DNA from: Listeria kieliensis | GTDB taxonomy: Bacteria; Bacillota; Bacilli; Lactobacillales; Listeriaceae | DNA length: 64,000 nucleotides | Reading direction: 5' to 3' | Assembly (NCBI RefSeq): GCF_003369925.1 | Contig: NZ_LARY01000001.1 | Location: 310,001 to 374,000, forward strand | Shown here: positions 10,601-17,650 of the stretch, one piece after another | Position numbering within the stretch: the stretch's first letter is position 1 | Layout of the letters: each line of letters opens with the position of its first letter | The notes under the pieces: model-generated | Database searches by the model: none | Seen by the model: the letters and a program-made list of their open reading frames with translations, nothing else | What the model was told of the DNA's origin: nothing | Translations under genes and position numbers: made by a program

Positions 10601-11704
10601 AAAGCGACAGATAAAGTAGAACTAGCTATTTTTGATAAGGATCAAAAAGTCCTAGATCGAAAACCTGTACAAATTGTGGGTGTGGCTGAAGGTAGTCTTA
10701 CACCAAACGCTTTCACTGTTGGATCAACTATGATCACTGGTAACTATAGTGGAGAGATTGTACAAGGCCAACTATTTGTAAATGGCAAGTTTGTTTCAAA
10801 AGGCGGCACATTCAGTGGCGGCAAGTTTTCTTACTATGTGAAAGCTGGGACTATAAAGGCAACAGATAAAGTTGAACTTGTTGGACTTGATAAAGATCAA
10901 AAAGTTTTAGACCGGAAAACAGTTCAAGTAAACGGTGTTTTAACTGGAAGCCTTACACCAAATTCTTATGTCCCTGGAACAACCTCTATTACTGGTACTT
11001 ATAGTGGAGATGTAGTGAAAGGTCAACTATATGTGAATGATAAATATGTTTCAACTGGTGGAGCGTTTAGTGGCGGTAAGTTTTCTTATTATGTGAAAGC
11101 AGGAACCATTAAAGAAGGCGATAAAGTTGAACTCGTGGCACTTGATAAGAATAAGAAAGTGCTAGATCGTAAAGTGGTTTCTACAGTTACTTTAAAGGGA
11201 GAGATTACGCCTAAAGTTTACACACTTGGAAATTCTACAATTACTGGTACGTATACGGGTGCAGTAGCAAAAATTCAATTGCTTATTGATGGTAAATCTG
11301 TCTCTTGGGGTGGAAACTTCCAATCTAACGGCATGTTTTCTTATTATGTAAAATCAGGACTTATCAAAGAAAAATCAAAAGTGGAAGTCATTGCTTATGA
11401 TGCTCAAGATAAGCCTTTAGATCGTAAAATTGTATCTGTAAAAAGCAATATAGAAGGCAAATTTGTTTCAGCTACCTATAAACTTGGTGACACAGTAATT
11501 AAAGGTGCTTTTGATGGCGATATCTCTGTCGCTAAAGTATATATTAATGGTGTTCCAGGTGCTTGGGGTGGAGACTTTAATGTTGGTGCTTTTTCCTATT
11601 TCGTTGGAAAAAACAAAATAAAAAAAGATGACATTGTCAAGCTGGAAGGTTATAGCGAAAACACAAAATTATTGGATACAGTAACAGTTAAAATTTTAGA
11701 TTAA
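7610..11704 (+). CDS. Large secreted adhesin-like protein, beta-helix plus Ig repeats
   Basis: 1364 residues. A signal peptide (basic MKKKSLKKG, hydrophobic core, AxA-type site after A31) is followed at about residues 80-760 by a region that opens with ATPAELESALS and FxLANDITL-like strands, as in the pectate lyase-like adhesive domain of Gram-positive surface proteins, continuing as short Asn/Gly-rich beta-helix turns. One Ig-like domain (about 785-860) precedes six tandem Ig-like repeats of about 84 residues (about 858-1364). No LPXTG sorting motif, transmembrane tail, GW or LysM module was found, so it is released or held non-covalently. No catalytic lyase residues are claimed. It lies between a PrfA-like regulator and polysaccharide genes and probably acts in adhesion or matrix formation. 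Confidence 0.8.
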   Translation: MKKKSLKKGSILVVAASLAASQLLAASPALATSTPNESKENVATGVKQPAASTNLQKDLKKDGSKVSGSNFKRTLAISPRATEIPVTVATPAELESALSLQSNANVIKLANDITLMKDINLSKSVRIEGNGYKLSFSGKRIAVSGFTRIDLSNVALYNGSNGSNVAMFTQNGANSSPAINVLGDVTSSGFLIDAANGGALTISGKHNTFTGNQSSMIANINQFKVEDNAQIDRMEAVRNAIQVSTAGNISIGKNSLLNIRSNTGYAFSGDRSTLLVGEGAKVISNSQFGAFSVGFLQINNGASINISSGVNGGNGTGIRSVSGVSTGDDVNLDIKVSGNGIETTGASSNVKLGLNNKLDITSTSFSGIVTKGFSSGEGSDLTINALRDGITADVGGVKIGEISNQPVASTKKNVKINSGNASGINSRGDINLGDNINFNIQSYFNSLGLGAGQTPAMVNIGSYSHLEATSANNMGISAASMKVGNDTDLALSSLQTGIYLGNDGSGLTTGKNVKFKINAGGDGITSGKNLTFDQNNELDIKALSGNGISTINSAKIELAEKNLLKIQARLGIRQAGNASLFNLNRSSALRIYNTEQQGIFTDGTTMFGENTTVGISAAQGGDYSAIRANSKIQFNEGSKLNIQTLSNQSTSVFDLSGADSSRLEIIKPALMDIRQSNHFNPGLGRLIRGRGNGNTAFQTHFVMDTVSQLYSWNRGQAWSTSPTNSWKNVSADTIFVPNLNGVNYNYYGGPTIGDNVTGFDIYSYSRLATRTDSSNLMPTTIEKLMTTSTVAKGTAEPGADVEVKVADQVIGHGTATADGSYNITIPAQKAGTQVKAQAFVGTDKSNIASTTVISATAGTITPDLYTVGKTEVTGTYTGDVAKAKLYVNGKYISTGGSFKASKFAYYVKAGTIKAGDKVELVALDSTDKVLDKKTVQVNKVQTGTVTPSPFTVGGSTITGSYTGEVAQGQLFVNGKHISTGGTFSGGKFSYYVKAGSIKATDKVELAIFDKDQKVLDRKPVQIVGVAEGSLTPNAFTVGSTMITGNYSGEIVQGQLFVNGKFVSKGGTFSGGKFSYYVKAGTIKATDKVELVGLDKDQKVLDRKTVQVNGVLTGSLTPNSYVPGTTSITGTYSGDVVKGQLYVNDKYVSTGGAFSGGKFSYYVKAGTIKEGDKVELVALDKNKKVLDRKVVSTVTLKGEITPKVYTLGNSTITGTYTGAVAKIQLLIDGKSVSWGGNFQSNGMFSYYVKSGLIKEKSKVEVIAYDAQDKPLDRKIVSVKSNIEGKFVSATYKLGDTVIKGAFDGDISVAKVYINGVPGAWGGDFNVGAFSYFVGKNKIKKDDIVKLEGYSENTKLLDTVTVKILD
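10181..11701 (+). repeat. Six tandem ~252-bp Ig-domain repeats
   Basis: In-frame repeats inside the adhesin gene starting near 10181, 10433, 10687, 10943, 11199 and 11452. Each encodes a G-x-ITP...VTGTYTG...VNGK...GG-F...FSYYVKAG-IK...DKVEL...LDRK pattern. Repeats 2-4 are the most alike, sharing GGTFSGGKFSYYVKAG, and repeats 5 and 6 have diverged. This gradient suggests recent expansion or recombination in the central copies. Confidence 0.85.
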
Positions 11705-11716
11705 GTTATTTTTACG

Positions 11717-11750
11717 TCTGTTGCTTTTAGAGTTTACTAAAAGCAACAGA
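11717..11750. other. Perfect 14-bp stem hairpin without U-tract
   Basis: TCTGTTGCTTTTAG and its exact complement are separated by the six-base loop AGTTTA, 12 bp after the adhesin stop codon. Neither side is followed by a run of T residues, so it is not a canonical terminator. It may attenuate, protect the upstream mRNA 3' end, or mark processing between the adhesin and lipoprotein genes. Confidence 0.6.
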
Positions 11751-11783
11751 TTACTTTCATTCATAAGGTGGTTGGAATAATAA

Positions 11784-12245
11784 ATGAAAAAAATATGGAT
11801 AAGTTTAGGCGTGATAAGTGTATTAATTTTATCTGCTTGTGCAGGACAAAGTGAGAAGTCGAGTTCAACAGATCACACACAAGCAATCTCAGCGAAAACT
11901 AAAGCTATTGTTGCAAATGGCTTAAAAATTAAGGTGAAAAAACAGGAAGTAAATCAAAAAGCAGAAGGAAAGAAGCAACAACAACTTTATACGTTTTCAA
12001 TTGAAGCTGAAAATGTTTCAGCTACTAATAAGGGAATTGGTGCCATTGATTTTGTTCTTAAATTGAAAAATGGTAAAGAAATAAAAGTAGACCCTTCCAT
12101 GGCAGCCTTTGGTGATGAGCTGAAAAAAGGAAAATCGATTACAGGAACTGCATCTTTTGCTGTTAATTCCAACGAAACAGTTTCCAAACTTGTATATAAG
12201 CCAGTTGAAAAAGGATTAGCAGAATGGGATGTGAATGCCAAATGA
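11784..12245 (+). CDS. Lipoprotein leading the polysaccharide operon
   Basis: 153-residue lipoprotein: lipobox LSAC with lipidated C19, then a Ser/Thr-rich linker and one beta-rich domain (about residues 40-150, YTFSIEAENVSATNKGIG...) resembling the DUF4352/telokin-like Ig-fold found in Firmicute lipoproteins. Its stop codon overlaps the start of the UDP-ManNAc dehydrogenase gene (ATGA), so translation is coupled to the polysaccharide pathway. No enzymatic motif was seen. A role at the outer membrane face in export or retention of the polymer is only inferred from position. Confidence 0.72.
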   Translation: MKKIWISLGVISVLILSACAGQSEKSSSTDHTQAISAKTKAIVANGLKIKVKKQEVNQKAEGKKQQQLYTFSIEAENVSATNKGIGAIDFVLKLKNGKEIKVDPSMAAFGDELKKGKSITGTASFAVNSNETVSKLVYKPVEKGLAEWDVNAK

Positions 12246-13528
12246 AAATCGTGACAATGGGGCTTGGATATATTGGACTACCTACCTCTCTTATGTTTGC
12301 TAATCATGGTGTAGAAGTAGTAGGGGTTGATGTTTCAGAAGAGACTGTTGATCAGTTAAACCAAGGAATAGTTCCAATTGAAGAGCCAGGGGTTCAAGAT
12401 TTTCTTCAAACAGCACTTGAAATAAAACAATTTCAAGCAAGCCTTGTACCAGATTATGCAGATGCTTTTATTATAGCTGTGCCAACCCCGAATATTGAAG
12501 ATCAGTATGGTAGTTGCGATCTTCAATACGTCAAACGTGCACTTCAAAGCATCCTACCTTACGTACGCTTTGGAAATACAATTGTGATCGAATCAACGAT
12601 TGCACCGCGAACGATGGATGATGTCGTTGCTCCATTTTTTGAAGAAGCAGGGTTTGAAATAGGTTCGAATTTATTTTTAGTCCATTGTCCAGAACGTGTT
12701 TTACCTGGGAAGATTTTGCATGAATTGATTTTTAATGATCGCATTATCGGAGGAATAACTCCAGCATGCACGAAAAAAGGACAAATACTATACCAAACAT
12801 TTGTTCAAGGTGAACTTTTAGGGACAGAAGCAAAGACGGCAGAGTTATCAAAGCTGATGGAAAATACGTATCGTGATGTGAATATAGCACTTGCTAATGA
12901 ACTCGTTCAAATAGGGACAAAACTTAAAATCAATGCTCTTGAAGTGATTCGTCTGGCTAACCGGCATCCACGCGTGAATATTCATCAACCAGGTCCAGGA
13001 GTTGGAGGACATTGCTTGGCTGTTGATCCCTACTTTATTGTAGCAGCTGCCCCTAAAGAAGCGGAGCTCATTTATAAGAGCAGACAAATAAACAGTAGTA
13101 TGCCGCAATTTATTTTGAATCAAGTTGTGAGAATGATGGAAATGAATAAAGGAACTAAGCTAACAATTTTAGGCCAGGCTTATAAAGGCAATATTGATGA
13201 TATTCGTGAAAGCCCAGCTGTTCAAATTACCAAGCAATTAAAACTTTTAACCGATTATCAAATAGCTGTATATGATCCACATGTGCAAAAAGAGAATGCT
13301 GATACGCTGAAACAAGCTTTTGAAGGAAGTGACTTGGCTCTTATTTTGTGTGATCATGATGAATTTAAGAAAATTTCAATAGAAAATATTCAATTGATGA
13401 AAACTCGTATAGCATTCGATACTAAAAATATACTTTCAAATAGAACGGATTTCGACAAGTATTATACATTAGGTAATATTTTTCAATTTGAACCCACTAA
13501 CAAAAGAGAAATGCGTTTACCATTTTGA
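12242..13528 (+). CDS. UDP-N-acetyl-D-mannosamine dehydrogenase (WecC-like)
   Basis: 428 residues, a UDP-sugar dehydrogenase that by similarity to WecC oxidises UDP-ManNAc to UDP-ManNAcA with two NAD+. The nucleotide-binding start MGLGYIGLPTS, HCPERVLPG, LMENTYRDVNIALANEL, the WecC-like ANRHPRVNIHQPGPGVGGH with catalytic Cys in GGHCLAVDP, and the C-terminal DDIRESPA are all present. The start at 12242 gives the conserved N-terminus and a 4-bp ATGA overlap with the lipoprotein; an upstream ATG at 12224 would add six unconserved residues. UDP-GlcNAc 2-epimerase, which makes its substrate, is not in this window. A UDP-glucose dehydrogenase role is less likely given the motif set. Confidence 0.85.
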   Translation: MKIVTMGLGYIGLPTSLMFANHGVEVVGVDVSEETVDQLNQGIVPIEEPGVQDFLQTALEIKQFQASLVPDYADAFIIAVPTPNIEDQYGSCDLQYVKRALQSILPYVRFGNTIVIESTIAPRTMDDVVAPFFEEAGFEIGSNLFLVHCPERVLPGKILHELIFNDRIIGGITPACTKKGQILYQTFVQGELLGTEAKTAELSKLMENTYRDVNIALANELVQIGTKLKINALEVIRLANRHPRVNIHQPGPGVGGHCLAVDPYFIVAAAPKEAELIYKSRQINSSMPQFILNQVVRMMEMNKGTKLTILGQAYKGNIDDIRESPAVQITKQLKLLTDYQIAVYDPHVQKENADTLKQAFEGSDLALILCDHDEFKKISIENIQLMKTRIAFDTKNILSNRTDFDKYYTLGNIFQFEPTNKREMRLPF

Positions 13529-13541
13529 TAGGAGAAAAGCA

Positions 13542-14264
13542 ATGAATGAACGAATTGATTTAAAAAAAGTACTAGTAACAGTTAAACAAAATTTGGTATC
13601 TATTTTTGCGATCATTCTTATTTTTGTAGGAGCAATGCTTGTATATTTAACTTATTTTACAACGCCTATTTATCAAAAAAGTACGCAAATACTTGTTAAT
13701 CAGTCGGAGAAAAAAACAACTAATAATGTAGAAGCGCAAACAGTTCAAGCCGATTTACAATTGGTGAATACTTATAGCACGATTATTACAAGCCCTCGGA
13801 TTTTGGAAAAGGTTAAAGATAAACTGAATGGAAAATATAAAACGCAAGAACTTGCAGAAATGATTGAAGTTAAGAATACAACGAATTCGCAAGTTATTGA
13901 TATCCGCGTTCATGATAAAAATCCAGTAGTCGCTACAAAAATTGCCAATTTAACCGCACAGATTTTTACTCAGGATATACAGAAAATTATGAATATTGAT
14001 AATGTTACTCTTCTTTCGCCAGCCCAGTATACGGGTGAGGAAATTCCGATTAAACCGCAAAAAGCATTGATGCTTGCACTAGCTTTTCTTTTAGGGCTCG
14101 TAGCTGCTTTTCTGTTCATTGTAATCAAATTGTTTTTTGAACGAACGTTTACTTCAATAAAAGAAATTGAAGAGTTGCTAGAACTACCTGTGCTCGGAGA
14201 AGTGAGTACATTTCAAAAAGAAGACTTCTGTCTGACTGAAACAAAAGACAAGCTAAGGAAGTGA
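13542..14264 (+). CDS. Wzz/CapA-type chain-length and kinase-activator protein
   Basis: 240 residues with two transmembrane helices (about 19-42 and 176-200), the outer loop between them, and a Pro-rich motif before the second helix (IPIKPQKALMLALAFLLG), the signature of polysaccharide co-polymerases. In Gram-positive systems this protein sets chain length and activates the separate BY-kinase encoded next. The ATG at 13542 is preceded by TAGGAGAAA. An in-frame GTG/ATG further upstream lies inside the previous gene and lacks a ribosome site. Confidence 0.87.
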   Translation: MNERIDLKKVLVTVKQNLVSIFAIILIFVGAMLVYLTYFTTPIYQKSTQILVNQSEKKTTNNVEAQTVQADLQLVNTYSTIITSPRILEKVKDKLNGKYKTQELAEMIEVKNTTNSQVIDIRVHDKNPVVATKIANLTAQIFTQDIQKIMNIDNVTLLSPAQYTGEEIPIKPQKALMLALAFLLGLVAAFLFIVIKLFFERTFTSIKEIEELLELPVLGEVSTFQKEDFCLTETKDKLRK

Positions 14265-14273
14265 CCCATTTTT

Positions 14274-14936
14274 ATGAAAGAAAATGTAAGAAAGCCCGTT
14301 AAGCAAGAAAAGGAGAAAGCGGCTACGGAAGAACAGTTTAGACTCATTCGTGCGAGTATTGATTTGGCAAATAGTGAGCGCAAAAAACAAGTGATTTTAA
14401 TTACCTCACCAGAAAGCGGTACAGGAAAATCGACAGTTGCCTCACATCTTGCGATTTGTTACGCGAAAAAGGGCGAACGTACCCTTTTAATTGATGCTGA
14501 TTTAAGAAAACCAACGATTCATAAATACTTTCCGGTTAGCCGCTATGTTGGACTTACAAATATTATGGCAGAACAAAGCTCAGTAATGAACGGTTTGCAA
14601 GAAGTAGAGATGGATGGCTATTCGTTGAGTATCTTAACGGGGGGACCAAGTCCATTAAATCCAAGTGAATTGCTTTCCTCTAAAAAAATGGAGCAATTGG
14701 TAGCTCAACTGAAACAGTTTTTTGACATCATTATCGTGGATACGCCGCCTATAACGATTGTCTCGGATGCTCTCGTATTAACGGACCTTGCCGATGGAGT
14801 TATTTTGACATGCCGCTATCATCAAACCGTAAAGGAAAAGGCGCAATTGGCGGTTGAAAAACTCAAGCTCTCGAAAGCTCGCTTACTCGGTGTGATATTT
14901 AATGGAACTAAAAATGCAAAACATTATTATTACTAA
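14274..14936 (+). CDS. Bacterial tyrosine kinase (CpsD/CapB/YwqD family)
   Basis: 220 residues, cytosolic P-loop BY-kinase. Walker A SPESGTGKST (near residues 43-52), Walker A' LLIDADLRKP, Walker B IIIVDTPP and a short C-terminal tyrosine cluster (KHYYY) that is the autophosphorylation site. It pairs with the preceding Wzz-type activator, as in Gram-positive capsule systems where the two are separate polypeptides. No PHP-type phosphatase (CpsB/YwqE) gene is adjacent, unlike most such clusters, so dephosphorylation would have to come from elsewhere. Confidence 0.9.
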   Translation: MKENVRKPVKQEKEKAATEEQFRLIRASIDLANSERKKQVILITSPESGTGKSTVASHLAICYAKKGERTLLIDADLRKPTIHKYFPVSRYVGLTNIMAEQSSVMNGLQEVEMDGYSLSILTGGPSPLNPSELLSSKKMEQLVAQLKQFFDIIIVDTPPITIVSDALVLTDLADGVILTCRYHQTVKEKAQLAVEKLKLSKARLLGVIFNGTKNAKHYYY

Positions 14937-14990
14937 AGAGTTTTGAAGAAGATGATCGTTTAAAACTTATTTTACAAGGGGGAGACAGTA

Positions 14991-15638
14991 ATGAATTCAA
15001 TAAAAACAAGCATGCAGTTTTTTCCCAAAGAAACAGGATACGTAAAGTGGAAGAGGCAGATGGGGAAGGGATTAAGTCTGATTGGGCTGTTTGTTCTTGC
15101 CCCTATTTTCTGTGTTATTGCTCTCGTTATTAAAATTTCTGAAAGAGGAGCGCCTGTCTTGTTTAAACAAAAACGAGTAGGGAAAAATGGGCAAATATTT
15201 GAAATGTATAAGTTTCGAACGATGTGTGTGGATGCGGAACTTCAGCTAGAGCAATATTTAAATCAAAATGAGGCTACAGGAGCGATGTTTAAGTTGCGAG
15301 AAGATCCACGAGTAACTACAATCGGACGTTTTTTGCGGAAAACGAGCTTGGATGAACTGCCACAACTGTGGAACGTAGTAAAGGGCGAGATGGTACTGGT
15401 TGGTCCTCGTCCGGCTCTACCACGGGAAGTGAGAACTTATACGTCTCATGAAAAGAAGCGATTACTTGTGACTCCTGGCTGTACGGGCCTTTGGCAAGTG
15501 AGCGGCCGGAGTGAATTAAGTTTTGATGAGATGATTGAACTAGATTTGACGTATATTCAGTATTGTTCATTTAAGTTGGACGCAAAAATAATAGCCAAAA
15601 CATTTTTAGCAATTTTCAGATCTAAAGGAGCTTACTGA
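14991..15638 (+). CDS. Undecaprenyl-phosphate sugar phosphotransferase (priming)
   Basis: 215 residues of the bacterial sugar transferase (WbaP C-terminal/PglC/EpsL-like) family. One membrane segment (about 27-50, [19 protein letters not shown]) precedes the catalytic core [42 protein letters not shown] split over residues about 105-125, and LVGPRPALP. It loads the first sugar-1-phosphate on undecaprenyl phosphate. It is the short form, without the four-helix N-terminal domain of full WbaP. Ribosome site AGGGGGAGA. The sugar (glucose, galactose or an N-acetylated sugar) cannot be told from sequence. Confidence 0.9.
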   Translation: MNSIKTSMQFFPKETGYVKWKRQMGKGLSLIGLFVLAPIFCVIALVIKISERGAPVLFKQKRVGKNGQIFEMYKFRTMCVDAELQLEQYLNQNEATGAMFKLREDPRVTTIGRFLRKTSLDELPQLWNVVKGEMVLVGPRPALPREVRTYTSHEKKRLLVTPGCTGLWQVSGRSELSFDEMIELDLTYIQYCSFKLDAKIIAKTFLAIFRSKGAY

Positions 15639-16390
15639 TGGAGAAGGAAAAAAGATTTTATCTTCTAGGAACTTACCTAGATCCACTAAGCATGCAAGAA
15701 ACGCTAGCAAGAATTGAACAATTGATTTTGATTCGAGAACCCGTGCAACATGTAGCGATTAACGCTGGGAAAATTAATTTATTACAGAGGGATGCTGAAC
15801 TGAGAAGCATCATAAACGAGTGTTCGTTGATTAGCGCAGACGGTCAAGCAATCGTGTGGGCAGCTAAATTTTTAAATCATGACATCCCAGAACGTGTCGC
15901 TGGAATTGATTTGTTTCAAGAGCTCGTTCGACTTGCTGCCGAAAAAAGCTGGCGTGTTTATTATTTTGGAGCGAAACAAACAGTTGTTCAAAAGGTTGTA
16001 TCTAAGCACCAAAAATTGTACCCGAATCTTCAAGTAGCAGGATTTCGGAATGGTTATTTTGAAGAAGAGTCTGAAGAAATTGCTGCTGAAATCCGCGCAA
16101 GTCGTGCAGACATTTTATTTGTAGGCTTCTCTAGTCCGAAAAAGGAATTTTGGATTCATGCCAATCTAGAAAAGCTTCATGTTCCATTTGTGATGGGCGT
16201 TGGTGGTAGTTTTGATGTGATTGCGGGAAAGACAAAACGAGCGCCACTTGTGATGCAAAAAGCTGGACTTGAATGGTTTTATCGCTTCTTACAAGAGCCA
16301 AGGCGTATGGCAAAACGCTATTTAATTGGAAATGCGATTTTCTTATGTTCAGTCTTGAAGGAAAAATGGCGGATGGAAAGAAAAAAATGA
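15638..16390 (+). CDS. WecG/TagA/CpsF-family glycosyltransferase
   Basis: 250 residues covering the complete family domain: N-terminal INAGKINLLQ, SADGQAIVWA, RVAGIDLFQEL, VYYFGAKQ, ADILFVGFSSPKKEFWI and GVGGSFDVIAGKTKRAP. Members transfer ManNAc (TagA) or ManNAcA (WecG) to lipid-linked GlcNAc at the inner membrane face. Together with the WecC-like dehydrogenase four genes earlier, ManNAcA is the likely donor sugar. The start overlaps the previous stop codon by one base (TGATG), and its own end overlaps the polymerase gene. Confidence 0.88.
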   Translation: MEKEKRFYLLGTYLDPLSMQETLARIEQLILIREPVQHVAINAGKINLLQRDAELRSIINECSLISADGQAIVWAAKFLNHDIPERVAGIDLFQELVRLAAEKSWRVYYFGAKQTVVQKVVSKHQKLYPNLQVAGFRNGYFEEESEEIAAEIRASRADILFVGFSSPKKEFWIHANLEKLHVPFVMGVGGSFDVIAGKTKRAPLVMQKAGLEWFYRFLQEPRRMAKRYLIGNAIFLCSVLKEKWRMERKK

Positions 16391-17643
16391 TGATAAAAAC
16401 AGTACCTATCCATGTTAATATTTTTATTTTTTTTATTTGGATTTTTCCAGTTACAGACTTTTTAAATGGTTTTTTTCTCACATCAGGATACGCCATTCCA
16501 ATTGGCATTTTATACCGCTTTTGCTTTTTCTTTTTTTTGATTTGTGTAATTGCCTCAGGTTTATTCGCAAAATCAAAATTCACATGGCTTATTTTGTTTT
16601 TCATTGTGGGGAATTTTTCTATTTTTCTCATTCAAGGTATCGTTTTACAAAATTCACTTGATTGGCTTGCTAAAGATGCGCTTGTCTTTGTGAAATACTT
16701 TTTGTGGGCATTAATTCCTTATTACTTTGCTCAGCACAAAAAAAGTTTTAAGCAAGTGAATCTGAATGCGCTATTTTTATGGATTAGTTTTCTTTTTACA
16801 ATTGAACTTATCGTTCCTTATTTTTTAGGCATAGGTTATAAAACGTATGATCATTCAGATGCCGGCTATAAGGGCTTTTTTTTCGCAAATAATGATACAA
16901 GCTTAGCTTTTATTGTTTCAATTACCTTTACAGCACGAGCTTTATTAGCGGCTTTGCAAAAAACTTGGAATCTTCGTGTCCTTTTTTTAACGGTTCTTTT
17001 GTTTGGCAATTTGTTTTCCTTGCTATTACTTGGAACAAAAACTGGTATTCTTTACGGCATTTTAGTTTATGTGTTTTCCCTATTTTATTTGCTGTTTAAA
17101 GCTACGTATGAAACGGTCCTTCACAAAATCTCAATTTGGCTGATTAGCCTTTTTAGTTGTAGCTGGATCGTCCTTTTTGGATTTCGTTACATGGCCGAAC
17201 TAGTGCAAGGAACTTATGAGCGAATTATTTATTTTTACTATCTTTATGATGGAAATTTGATCCGTCTTTTAACCAGTTCTCGAAGTCATTTTTTGGAAAA
17301 CGGTTGGCAATACTTTTTGAGTGATCCACATATGCCTCTTACATTGCTTTTTGGGCAAGGATTTGAATATCGACTTGAACATTTTGAACGACTAGGATTG
17401 ATCGAAATGGACTTTTTCGATGCTTTTTTTGGATTGGGATTTTTGGGCGTACTTTTGTTATTCCTCTTATTGGGATATTTTGCCTTCAAAGCATTTCAAC
17501 CCGGCAAGCGTTCCATCTACAGTTTTGTTTTTGTGGTTATTATTGTTTACAGCTTTTTTGCCGGTCATGTCTTATTTTCCGCACTTTCTTCCACCTTTTT
17601 AGGGCTCGTTTGTGGAGGGATCATTTTACAAGAGAGGAAATGA
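16387..17643 (+). CDS. Wzy-like polysaccharide polymerase (O-antigen ligase family)
   Basis: About 418 residues with 10-11 hydrophobic helices and a large hydrophilic loop (about residues 280-345), plus the LLGTKTGILYG segment typical of Wzy/O-antigen polymerases. It joins lipid-linked repeat units at the outer face of the membrane. I place the start at ATG 16387, overlapping the upstream stop as ATGA; an in-frame upstream ATG at 16273 lies well inside the preceding gene without a ribosome site. Such proteins vary greatly in sequence, so the call rests on topology and context. Confidence 0.8.
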   Translation: MMIKTVPIHVNIFIFFIWIFPVTDFLNGFFLTSGYAIPIGILYRFCFFFFLICVIASGLFAKSKFTWLILFFIVGNFSIFLIQGIVLQNSLDWLAKDALVFVKYFLWALIPYYFAQHKKSFKQVNLNALFLWISFLFTIELIVPYFLGIGYKTYDHSDAGYKGFFFANNDTSLAFIVSITFTARALLAALQKTWNLRVLFLTVLLFGNLFSLLLLGTKTGILYGILVYVFSLFYLLFKATYETVLHKISIWLISLFSCSWIVLFGFRYMAELVQGTYERIIYFYYLYDGNLIRLLTSSRSHFLENGWQYFLSDPHMPLTLLFGQGFEYRLEHFERLGLIEMDFFDAFFGLGFLGVLLLFLLLGYFAFKAFQPGKRSIYSFVFVVIIVYSFFAGHVLFSALSSTFLGLVCGGIILQERK

Positions 17644-17650
17644 AAAAATT

